Shown here: one piece after another, positions 8,635 to 17,720 of the stretch
Position numbering within the stretch: the stretch's first letter is position 1
How the letters are laid out: each line of letters opens with the position of its first letter
Made by a program: the position numbers and the translations under genes
The notes under the pieces: model-generated
Seen by the model: the letters and a program-made list of their open reading frames with translations, nothing else
Database searches by the model: none
What the model was told of the DNA's origin: nothing
NCBI GenBank assembly: GCA_963834425.1
Contig: CAWIBR010000013.1
Coordinates: forward strand, 1,178,001 to 1,242,000
Reading direction: 5' to 3'
Source: CAVURS01 sp963834425
GTDB taxonomy: Bacteria; Actinomycetota; Actinomycetes; Actinomycetales; CAVURS01
DNA: 64,000 nucleotides

Positions 8635-8775
8635 CGAACGTCTGCCGTATGTCTACACGTCCGCGGTGACAACACCGGAACCACCCGGTGACGTCCCAAA
8701 TGCTGCAGCCCGGGCGAGTGAGAGCCGATAGGGATCTCGACGACTTTCCGATGGTCTCCGGACGGGACAGACGAA

Positions 8776-10239
8776 ATGCCGAGTTTGACGCACATTGAGT
8801 CGGTCGCCGACGTGGCGGCCCGGCTCGGCGTGCGCGATGGCCTCGTCTTCCGCCGGGTGAGCCGCACGTCCTGGGCCCACCTGGGCGGTATCGGCCGCGG
8901 CCAGGGCTGGGCCGGGATCATCGACATCGATGCGACCTTCGACCCGCTGCTGGAGCAGCTGCCGACGGCGAACGGCCAGGTCGTGCAGGTCACCCACCAG
9001 CCCGCCGCGCGCCTGCTGGGCCCCTACTACTGCGTCGGTGGAGCGCTCGTGCGGCTCAGCGAGGACGTGCTGGTGGTCCTCGGCAACCAGCATGAACCGC
9101 TGACCGCAGCCCAGGATCAGGACCCGGACCCGAACGAGCTGCTCCGGCTGGCCCAGCTGCTCGAGGCCACGATCCAGGACGTCGGGCCGGCCAAGCGCTT
9201 GGCCGACGAGCTGGAGCTGCTGCACGCCGTACGCCGGGTGATCAGCCTGCCCGCCGAGGAGGCCGACGAGGCGCTGGAACACGTGCTGAAGGTGGCGCTG
9301 GACTCGTTGTCGTGCGAGGTCGGCGTGATCCGGGACGGCCGGGGCCGGTGGGCTCGCTCCGCGACCCTCTCCGGGCCCGACGTCGGCAGCATGCAGCTGA
9401 AGGAGACCCTCGACCGGCTCCAGGGATTGTGCGGACCGGGTTCGATCTGCTTCCAGGACACCGCGCTGGCCGTCACGGAGCTCGCACCCCTCGGGTACGA
9501 CGACGGGGTCCGGTCCCTACTGGCCGTGGCCATCCCGGCCCCCGTCGGCGGCGTGCTTGTCGTTGGGCACACGTTGGCCGCGCCGCGGGGCTTCACCGCC
9601 CTGTGCGTCGAGCTGGGCAAGCACATCGCCGAGGCGGCGACCGTCGTCGCCCACACCGCGGCCCTGCGCGAGGAGCTGCGGGAGGCGGCCGAGCAGCACG
9701 CCACCGTCGCCCGACGCGACCCGCTCACCGGGCTCGGCAACCGGCTGGCCTGGGACGAGGCTCTGGTCACCGCTCAGAACCACGTCGACGCGGGCGGCTG
9801 CGTCACGGTGCTGACCCTGGACATCGACGGCCTGAAGCACGTCAACGACACCCAGGGTCACGATGCCGGCGACGCGCTGCTGCGGCGCTGCGCCGGGATC
9901 CTGAGCGAGAACGTCCGCTCCGACGACGTGTGCGTGCGCCTCGGCGGCGACGAGTTCGCCATCTTGATCCCGCACCCGGAGGACCTGGCCGAGCACGTGC
10001 TGCTCGCCCTGCGCAACCGGCTGGACGGTGCGACGTCGAGCGAGGAGTCGGCCGCCGCCAGCATCGGGATGGCCACCACGCCGCCCGGTGGCCGGGTCGC
10101 CGACGCGGTCCGCGAGGCCGACCTGGCGATGTACGCCGTCAAGCGCGGCCGTCGGGCCCAGGCCGCCGCCCGCAAGCCGGTCATCCCCCAGCAGGTCAAC
10201 CGCCGCCGCCGTACCGCCGTACTCCCTGAAGGCCGGTGA
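8776..10239 (+). CDS. GGDEF diguanylate cyclase with N-terminal sensor region
   Basis: 487 residues. The first ~125 residues form an unrecognised sensor-like region (VADVAARLGVRDGLVFRRVS), followed by a GAF-like segment (~160-290), a short helix and the GGDEF domain beginning RRDPLTGLGNRLAW. The active site GGDEF is canonical (residues 390-394), so synthesis of c-di-GMP from two GTP is expected. An inhibitory I-site RxxD is intact: Arg381 to Asp384, exactly five residues before GGDEF, predicting product feedback. No transmembrane helices are seen, so it is probably cytosolic. A hairpin overlaps its stop codon. The ligand is unknown. Confidence 0.9.
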   Translation: MPSLTHIESVADVAARLGVRDGLVFRRVSRTSWAHLGGIGRGQGWAGIIDIDATFDPLLEQLPTANGQVVQVTHQPAARLLGPYYCVGGALVRLSEDVLVVLGNQHEPLTAAQDQDPDPNELLRLAQLLEATIQDVGPAKRLADELELLHAVRRVISLPAEEADEALEHVLKVALDSLSCEVGVIRDGRGRWARSATLSGPDVGSMQLKETLDRLQGLCGPGSICFQDTALAVTELAPLGYDDGVRSLLAVAIPAPVGGVLVVGHTLAAPRGFTALCVELGKHIAEAATVVAHTAALREELREAAEQHATVARRDPLTGLGNRLAWDEALVTAQNHVDAGGCVTVLTLDIDGLKHVNDTQGHDAGDALLRRCAGILSENVRSDDVCVRLGGDEFAILIPHPEDLAEHVLLALRNRLDGATSSEESAAASIGMATTPPGGRVADAVREADLAMYAVKRGRRAQAAARKPVIPQQVNRRRRTAVLPEGR

Positions 10240-10272
10240 TCGGGCGCGAAATCGGCCCGGATCACCGGCCTT
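10229..10272 (+). terminator. hairpin terminator after GGDEF gene
   Basis: Perfect 13-bp inverted repeat: AAGGCCGGTGATC (10229-10241) and GATCACCGGCCTT (10260-10272) around an 18-nt loop. The left arm contains the GGDEF stop codon. There is no U-tract, as is common for actinobacterial terminators. It separates the cyclase from zwf. Confidence 0.6.
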
Positions 10273-10344
10273 GACGGAGCAACGCGCGAGAAAAGGAGCA
10301 CGCGGCCCCCCAACGAGTGGCCGCACTAATGGGAGCATTCACCC

Positions 10345-11889
10345 GTGCCCGATGACTCCGTTGACCGCCTGCCCGATCCGTTCACGCCGGACCACGCGGC
10401 CCAGACCATCTCCTACCCCGGACCCGCCCCGGCGATGAACCGCGCCCGCCGGGGCGACCTCGACCACCTGCCGCCGCACGTGATCGTGCTCTTCGGCGCC
10501 ACCGGAGACCTGGCCCGGCGCAAGCTCCTCCCCGGCCTGGCCCACCTGGCCGCCTCGGCCCTCGCGCCGGACATCCGGGTCATCGGCTCGTCCCTGGAGG
10601 AGCTCGACGACGACGGCTTTCGCAAGGTGGCCCAGGAGGCGATCGACGAGTTCGGCTCGCACCGGCTCACGCCCGAGGAGTGGCAGAGCTTCGCCGAGCA
10701 CCTCGTCTTCGTGCCGCAGAGCGCGGGTCCCGAGGCGCTGGCCCAGGCGGTTGCCGACGCGGAGGCCCAGCTCGGCCCCGACGTCCGCCGCCTGCACTAC
10801 CTGAGCGTGCCGCCTCGGGCCGCCCTGGCCGTCATCACCATGTTGCGCGACGCCCACCTGGTCGACCGCTCACGGGTGGTCATGGAGAAGCCGTTCGGCA
10901 CCGACCTCGAGAGTGCGATCGTCCTCAACGACCAGGTGCATGCGACGTTCCATGAGAGCCAGATCTTCCGGATCGACCACTTCCTGGGCAAGGAGGCCGC
11001 GCAGAACATCCTGGCCTTCCGGTTCGCCAACGGGCTGTTCGAGCCGATCTGGAACCGCAACTTCATCGACCACATCCAGATCGACATCCCGGAGACGCTC
11101 GGCCTGGACCAACGGGCCAACTTCTACGAGGCCACCGGCGCCTACAAGGACATGGTGGTCACCCACCTGCTGCAGGTGCTCGCGTTCGTCGCGATGGAGC
11201 CACCGACGGCGCTGGAGCCGCGCGCGATCAGCGAGGAGAAGAACAAGGTCTTCCGCTCGATGCTGCCGATCGACCCGGATCACGTCGTCCGTGGCCAGTT
11301 CAGCGGCTACCTCGGCGAGGAGGGCGTGGCCCGCGACTCCGACACCGAGACGTTCATCGCGCTCAAGTGCGGGATCGACAACTGGCGCTGGGCCGGCGTG
11401 CCGTTCTACCTGCGCACCGGCAAGAAGATGGCCGAGGGGATGCGGATCATCTCGATCGCCTTCAAGGAGGCGCCGCGGACGATGTTCCCGTCGAACTCCG
11501 GCGTCGGAGCCTCGGGGCCGGACCACCTGACCTTCGACCTGGCCGACTCCTCGAAGGTCTCGCTGTCCTTCTACGGCAAGCGGCCCGGGCCGGGGATGAA
11601 GCTCGACAAGCTGAGCATGCAGTTCTCGACCCAGGAGACCGAGCGGGCCGGCGACGTGCTGGAGGCGTACGAGCGGCTGATCCTCGATGCGATGCGCGGC
11701 GACCACACCCTCTTCACGACAGCCGAGGGCATCGAAAGCCTGTGGGAGCGCTCGATCCCGCTGCTGGAGAACCCGCCGCCGGTCAAGCCCTACGCGCCCG
11801 GCACGTGGGGCCCCAACGCGATCCACCAGCTGATCGCGCCGCACGCCTGGCGGCTGCCGTTCGAGCGGGTCTGGCGCGAGAAGAAGTAG
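10345..11889 (+). CDS. zwf: glucose-6-phosphate dehydrogenase
   Basis: Oxidises glucose 6-phosphate to 6-phosphogluconolactone with NAD(P)+, the entry to the oxidative pentose phosphate route. 514 residues, standard length. The Rossmann motif FGATGDLARRKLLPG lies near residue 50, the substrate-site motif RIDHFLGKE contains catalytic His212, and VMEKPFGTDL is conserved. GTG 10345 has GGGAG upstream at 10330-10334. The N-terminal ~45 residues form a variable Pro-rich extension before the fold. In many actinobacteria zwf sits in a tkt-tal-zwf-opcA cluster; here it stands alone, immediately ahead of the amine-catabolism operon (3-nt gap), which is unusual. Confidence 0.95.
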   Translation: MPDDSVDRLPDPFTPDHAAQTISYPGPAPAMNRARRGDLDHLPPHVIVLFGATGDLARRKLLPGLAHLAASALAPDIRVIGSSLEELDDDGFRKVAQEAIDEFGSHRLTPEEWQSFAEHLVFVPQSAGPEALAQAVADAEAQLGPDVRRLHYLSVPPRAALAVITMLRDAHLVDRSRVVMEKPFGTDLESAIVLNDQVHATFHESQIFRIDHFLGKEAAQNILAFRFANGLFEPIWNRNFIDHIQIDIPETLGLDQRANFYEATGAYKDMVVTHLLQVLAFVAMEPPTALEPRAISEEKNKVFRSMLPIDPDHVVRGQFSGYLGEEGVARDSDTETFIALKCGIDNWRWAGVPFYLRTGKKMAEGMRIISIAFKEAPRTMFPSNSGVGASGPDHLTFDLADSSKVSLSFYGKRPGPGMKLDKLSMQFSTQETERAGDVLEAYERLILDAMRGDHTLFTTAEGIESLWERSIPLLENPPPVKPYAPGTWGPNAIHQLIAPHAWRLPFERVWREKK

Positions 11890-11892
11890 CTC

Positions 11893-14307
11893 ATGACCCT
11901 GCCTGATCGCAGCCAGGTGGTGATCATCGGCGGCGGTGTCGTGGGCTGCAGCATCGCCTACCACCTGGCCGAGCGCGGCGTCACGGACGTCGTCCTGGTC
12001 GAGCGGCTGAGCCTGACCAACGGCAGCACCTGGCACGCGGCCGGCCTGGTCGGGCAGCTGCGCAGCTCGAGCAACCTCACGCAGCTGATGCGGCAGAGCG
12101 TGCAGACCTACCGAGGTCTGGAAGCGCGCACTGGCTACCCGACCGGATGGCACGGCGTGGGCAGCCTGCGCCTCGCCTCCAGCGCGGATCGCTGGGAGGA
12201 GCTCAAACGGATCGCGACCACCGGCCGCAGCTTCGGTTTCGACGTCGAGCTGGTCTCGGCCACTCAGGCCGGCGAGCTGTTCCCGCTGCTCGACCTGACC
12301 GGTGTCCACGGAGCGACCTGGGTGCCCTCCGACGGGTACGCCGACCCAAGCCAGCTGACCCACTCCTTCGCCAGCGGCGCGCGGGCGGCCGGCGTACAGA
12401 TCGTGCAGAACTGTCGGGTCACCGCGGTGGAGCGAGTCGGCCGACGCGTCACCGCCGTGGTCACCGAACAGGGCCGGATCGAGTGCGACACCGTGGTCAA
12501 CGCCACGGGCATGTGGGGCGCCGAGACCGCCGAGCTGGCCGGTGTCAGCGTCGCCGTGAGTGCCGTCGAGCACCAGTACGTCGTCACCGAGCAGAGCGCC
12601 GACATCCCGCACGACCTGCCGACCCTGCGTGACCCGGATGCGCGGATCTATCTCAAGCCGGAGAACGGCGCGCTCGTCCTCGGCGGCTGGGAGGACGGCA
12701 CGCGTGCGCCGTGGCGACGCATCCCCCGTGACCTCGGCCCGGAGCTCTTCGCCCCCAACCACGAACGGTTCGAACCGCTCGGAGAGGCTGCGGGACAACG
12801 GATTCCGCTCTTCGCCGAGATCGGTATCCAGAGCTGGATCAACGGCCCGATCCCCTTCTCCCCCGACGCCGAGCCACTGATGGGCGTCACCGAGGACCTG
12901 GACAATCTCTATCACTGCTGCGGCTTCTCGGCCGGGATCGCGGCCGCCGGTGGCGCTGGCTTCGCGATGGCCAACTGGATCATCGACGGGGACCCCGGTC
13001 TGGACCTGTGGCCGTTCGACGTCCGCCGGTTCGGCCCGTCGCACAACGTGCCGGCCTATCTGCAGGCTCGCTCGGTCGACGCCTACGAGCACTACTACGA
13101 CATCGCCTACCCCAATCGCGAGCTGGCCCGCCCGCGCGGTCAGCGGCGCAGCCCGCTCTACGACGCACTGGTCGGTGCGGGCGCGGTGCTGGGCACCAAG
13201 TTCGGGTGGGAGCGCCCGAACTGGTTCGCCCCCGAGGGGGTGGACCCGGTCGAGCAGCCGACGTTCGGGCGCAGCAACGCCTTCGACCAGGTCGCCGCCG
13301 AGCATGCGGCGGTGCGCACGGCGGTCGGCGTGGTCGACCAGAGCTCGTTCGCGAAGTTCGAGATCTCCGGCGCGGGCGCGCTCGACCTGGTGCAGCGGGT
13401 CGCGGGGGCCAACCTGGACGTCGCGGTCGGCAAGGTCGTCTACACCCAGCTGCTCAACGCGGGCGCCGGGATCGAGGCCGATGTCACGATCACGCGGCTG
13501 CGGGAGGACCTCTTCTACTTCGTGACGGGGAGTGGGTTCGGCCGCCACGACGTGACCTTCCTGCTCCAGCACGCGCCGACCGACGGCAGCGTCACGATCC
13601 GCGAGGTGACGTCGGCCTACGCGGTGCTCAACGTCTGCGGCCCCGCGGCCCGCGAGGTCCTGCAACCCCTGTGCTGGAGCGACCTGAGCAGCGATGCCTT
13701 CCCGTACATGACAGCCCAGGACGTCTTCCTGGCGAACTCCCCCGCCCGCGCGCTGCGTGCGACCTACGTCGGCGAGCTCGGGTGGGAGCTGCACGTGCCG
13801 GTCGAGTACGCCGCCGACCTTTACGCCCGGATCCGCAACGCGGGCAGCGCGTTCGGGCTGCGCGACGTCGGCTACCGCGCGGTGGAGAGCCTGCGGCTGG
13901 AGAAGCAGTACCTGGCCTGGGCCGTCGACATCCGCTCGGACAACAACCCCTACGAAGCCGGGCTCTCCTTCGCCGTACGGCCGGACAAGCCGGACCTCGT
14001 CGCCGGGCCGGCCCTGCGCAAGATCCGTGACGAGGGGGTGACCCAGCGGCTGTGCTGGTTCAGTGCCGACCCGGCCGCGGTCATGCACGGTGGCGAGCTG
14101 CTGGCCCATCCGAGCGCTCCGTTGGCGACGACCGTGCGCAGCGCGGGCTTCGGCCACACGGTGCAGCGCACGATCTTCTCGGCGTACCTGCCGGTCGACC
14201 TGTCGATGGAGACCGACTTCGTCGTGGACGTCGCGACCGAGAAGTTTCCCGCGACACGCCACGACGGGCCCCTCTACGACCCCGCAGGGAGCAGGATCCG
14301 CCTATGA
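11893..14307 (+). CDS. FAD-dependent oxidoreductase fused to GcvT domain (dimethylglycine/sarcosine dehydrogenase-like), copy 1
   Basis: 804-residue two-domain protein. The N-terminal DAO fold has VVIIGGGVVGCSIAYHLAER and STWHAAGLVG; His48 of TWHA corresponds to the covalent FAD attachment site of dimethylglycine and sarcosine dehydrogenases. The C-terminal half (from ~residue 425) is a folate-binding GcvT-type domain (KFGWERPNWFAPEG; YVGELGWELHVPVEY; ESLRLEKQYLAWAVDI). Known relatives oxidatively demethylate N-methylated glycine derivatives and pass the one-carbon unit to tetrahydrofolate. It starts 3 nt after zwf and overlaps the next gene by ATGA. The exact substrate is inference. Confidence 0.88.
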   Translation: MTLPDRSQVVIIGGGVVGCSIAYHLAERGVTDVVLVERLSLTNGSTWHAAGLVGQLRSSSNLTQLMRQSVQTYRGLEARTGYPTGWHGVGSLRLASSADRWEELKRIATTGRSFGFDVELVSATQAGELFPLLDLTGVHGATWVPSDGYADPSQLTHSFASGARAAGVQIVQNCRVTAVERVGRRVTAVVTEQGRIECDTVVNATGMWGAETAELAGVSVAVSAVEHQYVVTEQSADIPHDLPTLRDPDARIYLKPENGALVLGGWEDGTRAPWRRIPRDLGPELFAPNHERFEPLGEAAGQRIPLFAEIGIQSWINGPIPFSPDAEPLMGVTEDLDNLYHCCGFSAGIAAAGGAGFAMANWIIDGDPGLDLWPFDVRRFGPSHNVPAYLQARSVDAYEHYYDIAYPNRELARPRGQRRSPLYDALVGAGAVLGTKFGWERPNWFAPEGVDPVEQPTFGRSNAFDQVAAEHAAVRTAVGVVDQSSFAKFEISGAGALDLVQRVAGANLDVAVGKVVYTQLLNAGAGIEADVTITRLREDLFYFVTGSGFGRHDVTFLLQHAPTDGSVTIREVTSAYAVLNVCGPAAREVLQPLCWSDLSSDAFPYMTAQDVFLANSPARALRATYVGELGWELHVPVEYAADLYARIRNAGSAFGLRDVGYRAVESLRLEKQYLAWAVDIRSDNNPYEAGLSFAVRPDKPDLVAGPALRKIRDEGVTQRLCWFSADPAAVMHGGELLAHPSAPLATTVRSAGFGHTVQRTIFSAYLPVDLSMETDFVVDVATEKFPATRHDGPLYDPAGSRIRL

Positions 14308-15257
14308 CCGACACCGACCAGCCGACACCTACTCCGGCCACGGCTCCCGGACCGGGCCAGGAGCTGGATCGACTGCTGGACAAGGTGCCCGAGCTCGTCG
14401 GCCCCCGAGCGGTCGTCGAGCTCAGCGGCGGCCTGACCAACCGCAACTACCGGGTGACGAGCCCTCGGGGTGACTACGTCGTGCGGGTCTCACCGCGCGA
14501 GTCCGACGCCCTCGCGATCGACCGCGACCACGAGCACGCCAACTCCGTGCGAGCGGCCGAGGCGGGGGTGGGTGCGCCGGTCATCGCCTACCTGCCCGAC
14601 GACGGTGTGACGGTGATCGGCTTCATCGACGGCGTGACCTTCGACGACGCGAGCTTCAAGATCCCCGGCAACATCGCGCGAGCCGCCGCCGCTGTCCATC
14701 AGCTTCACTCCGGGCCTCGCTTCGTCAACGACTTCAACATGTTCGTGATCCAGCAGCAGTACCTCTACATGGTGCAGCGCAACGGTTTCCGGCTTCCGCC
14801 GGGCTATCTCGACTTCGCACCGCACGTGGCCCGGATCAAGGGCGCCCTGGCCGTGCGCGACGACGGCACGGTGCCATGCAACAACGACTTGCTGGCAGCC
14901 AACTTCATCGACGACGGCAACAAGATCTGGTTGATCGACTACGAGTACGCCGGCAACAACGACGCCTGCTTCGAGCTCGGCAACGTCTGGAGCGAATGCC
15001 ATCTGACCCTCGACGAGCTCGAGGAGCTGATCACGGCCTACTACGGCAAACCGCTGCGCCACAAGGTCGCCCGGGCCCAGCTGCAGGGGTTGATGTCTCG
15101 CTATGGCTGGACCCTGTGGGCTTCGATCCAGGATGCAGCATCGCCGCTGGACTTCGACTTCTGGGAGTGGGGTCTGGAGAAGTACGACCGTGCGGTCGCC
15201 GTGCTCACCAGCCCGGAGTTCGACCGGCTCCTCGACGACGTACAACGCCTGGACTGA
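14304..15257 (+). CDS. choline/ethanolamine-kinase-like phosphotransferase (APH family)
   Basis: 317-residue protein-kinase-like small-molecule phosphotransferase. The N-lobe contains LSGGLTNRNYRV and YVVRVSPRESD (ATP Lys replaced by Arg), and the catalytic loop is CNNDLLAANFIDDG, with Asn where many relatives have His. The metal-binding motif is LIDYEYAGNND. This pattern matches choline-kinase-like members of the APH superfamily. ATG 14304 overlaps the upstream stop (ATGA), and the next gene begins 9 nt downstream, so it is cotranslated between two dimethylglycine-dehydrogenase-like genes. Phosphorylation of choline, ethanolamine or a related amino alcohol is plausible but unproven. Confidence 0.82.
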   Translation: MTDTDQPTPTPATAPGPGQELDRLLDKVPELVGPRAVVELSGGLTNRNYRVTSPRGDYVVRVSPRESDALAIDRDHEHANSVRAAEAGVGAPVIAYLPDDGVTVIGFIDGVTFDDASFKIPGNIARAAAAVHQLHSGPRFVNDFNMFVIQQQYLYMVQRNGFRLPPGYLDFAPHVARIKGALAVRDDGTVPCNNDLLAANFIDDGNKIWLIDYEYAGNNDACFELGNVWSECHLTLDELEELITAYYGKPLRHKVARAQLQGLMSRYGWTLWASIQDAASPLDFDFWEWGLEKYDRAVAVLTSPEFDRLLDDVQRLD

Positions 15258-15266
15258 GAGGAAGGC

Positions 15267-17720
15267 ATGACCGACCAACCCACTCGAGCGCGGGTCGTCG
15301 TGATCGGCGGCGGCATCATCGGCACGAGCGTCGCCTACCACCTCACGGCCCTGGGCTGGACCGATCTGGTGCTGCTGGAGCAGGGTTCGCTGTCCGGCGG
15401 AACGACCTGGCACGCAGCCGGGCTGGTCGGGCTGATGCGCTCGACCGAGAACGGCACCCGGCTGGTGCAGTACTCCGCCGACCTCTACAGCCGCCTCGAG
15501 GCCGAGACCGGGCTCGCCACCGGCTACAAACACTGCGGCGGCGTGACGGTGGCGCGCACACCGGAGCGGATGGTGCAGCTGCGTCGCACGGTCGCGACGG
15601 CCGAGGCCTTCGACCTGCGCTGCGAGCTGATCAGCCCCGCACGGGCCAAGGAGCTTTATCCGGTGCTCGAGACCGAGGACCTGCTCGGAGCAATCTGGCT
15701 GCCGGACGACGGCACGGCCAACCCGACCGACGTCACGCAGTCCCTCGCCCGGGGCGCCCGGCAGCGCGGGGCCCGGATCCTCGAGCACACCCGGGTCACC
15801 GACATCATCACCCGCGACGGTCGGGCCACCGGCGTCCGAACCGACCAGGGCGACATCGAGGCCGAGGTCGTGGTCAACTGCGCCGGCCAGTGGGCCAAGG
15901 CGGTCGGTGCGCTGTGCGGGGTCACGGTGCCGCTGCACTCGGCCGAGCACTTCTACGTCGTCACCGAGCAGATCGAGGGCATCCACCGCGACCTGCCGAT
16001 CCTGCGCGACCCGGATGGCTACACCTACTTCAAGGAAGAGGTCGGTGGCCTGGTCGTCGGGGGTTTCGAGCCCCAGGCCAAGCCCTGGGTGGCGCCGGAC
16101 CAGCTCCCCTATCCCTTCGAGTTCCAGCTCCTCGAGGAGGACTGGGACCACTTCTCGATCCTGATGGAGTCTGCGCTACAACGGATTCCGGCCCTGCACC
16201 ACACCGGGATCAAGAAGTTCTACAACGGGCCGGAGAGCTTCACGCCCGACAACCAGTTCATCATCGGCGAGGCCCCCGAGCTGCGCAGCTTCTTCGTCGC
16301 CGCGGGGTTCAACTCGGTCGGCATCGCCACCGCCGGCGGCGCCGGACGGGCGCTGGCCGAGTGGATCGTGGCCGGCGAACCCACCAGCGACGTCTCCGCG
16401 ATGGACATCCGCCGGTTCGCCGCCTTCAACGGCAACAACCGCTGGTTGCACGACCGCGTGGGCGAGATCCTCGGGCTGCACTACGAGGTGCCGTGGCCCG
16501 GTCGTGAGCTCGAGTCGGCCCGACCCTTCCGGCGCTCCCCCGTCCACCACCTGCTCGAGGCAGCCGGGGCTCGGTTCGGCTCCAAGATGGGCTGGGAGCG
16601 GGCCAACGTCTTCGCCCCACCGGATGACCCGGCGGAGGTCGAGTACTCGTGGGGTCGGCCGAACTGGCTGCCCTGGTCGGCGGCCGAGCAGGCCGGCACG
16701 CGGGAGGCCGTCGGCCTCTTCGACCAGACGTCGTTCGGCAAGATCATGATCAAGGGCCGCGACGCCGAGCAGCTCCTGCAGTGGCTGTGCACCGCCGATG
16801 TCGCGGTGGCACCCGGGCGGGTCGTCTACACCGGGCTGCTCAACCATCGGGGCGGCTACGAGGCCGACGTCACGGTCACCCGCGTCGCCCAGGACGAGTA
16901 CCTGCTGGTCACCGGCTCGGCCTCCATCGTCCGCGACCTGGCCTGGATCACCTCCCACATCCGGCCCGAGGCCCACGTCGTCGCGGTCGACGTCACCTCG
17001 GCGTACGCCGTCTTCGGGGTCATGGGGCCACGCTCGCGCGAGCTCCTGCAGGGCCTCAGCCGCACCGATCTCTCCGACGAGGCGTTCCCCTTCGCGACCA
17101 GCCAGGTCATCGACCTCGGCTACTCGACCCTGCGCGCGACCCGGGTGACCTACGTCGGCGAGCTGGGCTGGGAGCTTTACGTGCCAACGGAGTTCGCGGT
17201 CGGCGTCTACGACCTCTTGCGAGCTGCCGGCCGTCCGCTCGGCCTGGTCGAGGCGGGCTACTACACGATCAACAGCCTGCGCCTGGACAAGGGCTACCGG
17301 GCCTTCGGCAGCGACATCGGCCCGGACGAGAACCCGGTCGAGGCCGGACTGCTCTTCGCCTGCAAGCTGGCCGGCGACATCGACTTCCTCGGTCGGGAAG
17401 CGGTCGAGAAGGTCCGGGCGAGCGGACCGCGGCGTCGGTTGGTCTCCCTGGTGCTCGCCGACCCGGAGCCCATGCTGTGGGGCAGTGAGCTGGTGCTGCG
17501 CGACGGCCTGGCCGTCGGCCAGATCCGCTCGGCCGGGTGGAGCCAGACGCTCGGCGCGTGTGTCGCGATCGCGGCCGTGTGGCGGCGGGACGGCGAGGCG
17601 GTCACCCCCGACTACCTCCGCAGCGGCAGCTACGCCGTGGACGTGGCCGGAGACGTCATCCCCGCCACGGTGGGTCTACGCCCGCCGTTCGACCCGGACA
17701 GTGCCAGGATCAGGCGGTGA
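15267..17720 (+). CDS. FAD-dependent oxidoreductase fused to GcvT domain (dimethylglycine/sarcosine dehydrogenase-like), copy 2
   Basis: 817 residues with the same architecture as the gene at 11893 but clearly divergent, so an old paralogue rather than a recent duplication. The FAD site is VVVIGGGIIGTSVAYHLTAL, with the probable covalent His49 in TTWHAAGLVG. The C-terminal GcvT domain contains KMGWERANVFAPPDD, YVGELGWELYVPTEF and NSLRLDKGYRAFGSDI. GAGAGGAAGG lies just before ATG 15267. It ends in a GTGA overlap with the copper amine oxidase. Two consecutive demethylations (for example dimethylglycine then sarcosine) would explain two paralogues, but this is inference. Confidence 0.88.
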   Translation: MTDQPTRARVVVIGGGIIGTSVAYHLTALGWTDLVLLEQGSLSGGTTWHAAGLVGLMRSTENGTRLVQYSADLYSRLEAETGLATGYKHCGGVTVARTPERMVQLRRTVATAEAFDLRCELISPARAKELYPVLETEDLLGAIWLPDDGTANPTDVTQSLARGARQRGARILEHTRVTDIITRDGRATGVRTDQGDIEAEVVVNCAGQWAKAVGALCGVTVPLHSAEHFYVVTEQIEGIHRDLPILRDPDGYTYFKEEVGGLVVGGFEPQAKPWVAPDQLPYPFEFQLLEEDWDHFSILMESALQRIPALHHTGIKKFYNGPESFTPDNQFIIGEAPELRSFFVAAGFNSVGIATAGGAGRALAEWIVAGEPTSDVSAMDIRRFAAFNGNNRWLHDRVGEILGLHYEVPWPGRELESARPFRRSPVHHLLEAAGARFGSKMGWERANVFAPPDDPAEVEYSWGRPNWLPWSAAEQAGTREAVGLFDQTSFGKIMIKGRDAEQLLQWLCTADVAVAPGRVVYTGLLNHRGGYEADVTVTRVAQDEYLLVTGSASIVRDLAWITSHIRPEAHVVAVDVTSAYAVFGVMGPRSRELLQGLSRTDLSDEAFPFATSQVIDLGYSTLRATRVTYVGELGWELYVPTEFAVGVYDLLRAAGRPLGLVEAGYYTINSLRLDKGYRAFGSDIGPDENPVEAGLLFACKLAGDIDFLGREAVEKVRASGPRRRLVSLVLADPEPMLWGSELVLRDGLAVGQIRSAGWSQTLGACVAIAAVWRRDGEAVTPDYLRSGSYAVDVAGDVIPATVGLRPPFDPDSARIRR

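Noticed and set aside
10870..14262. A 1130-codon open frame on the minus strand opposite zwf and the oxidoreductase
   Set aside because: Composition is rich in Arg, Gly, Val and His with no family motifs, and it is antisense to two well-supported genes; high GC at codon position 3 creates such shadows.
14304..15257. Annotation as an aminoglycoside-resistance phosphotransferase
   Set aside because: The active-site pattern and its place between amine-demethylase genes fit a choline-kinase-like enzyme better than drug resistance.
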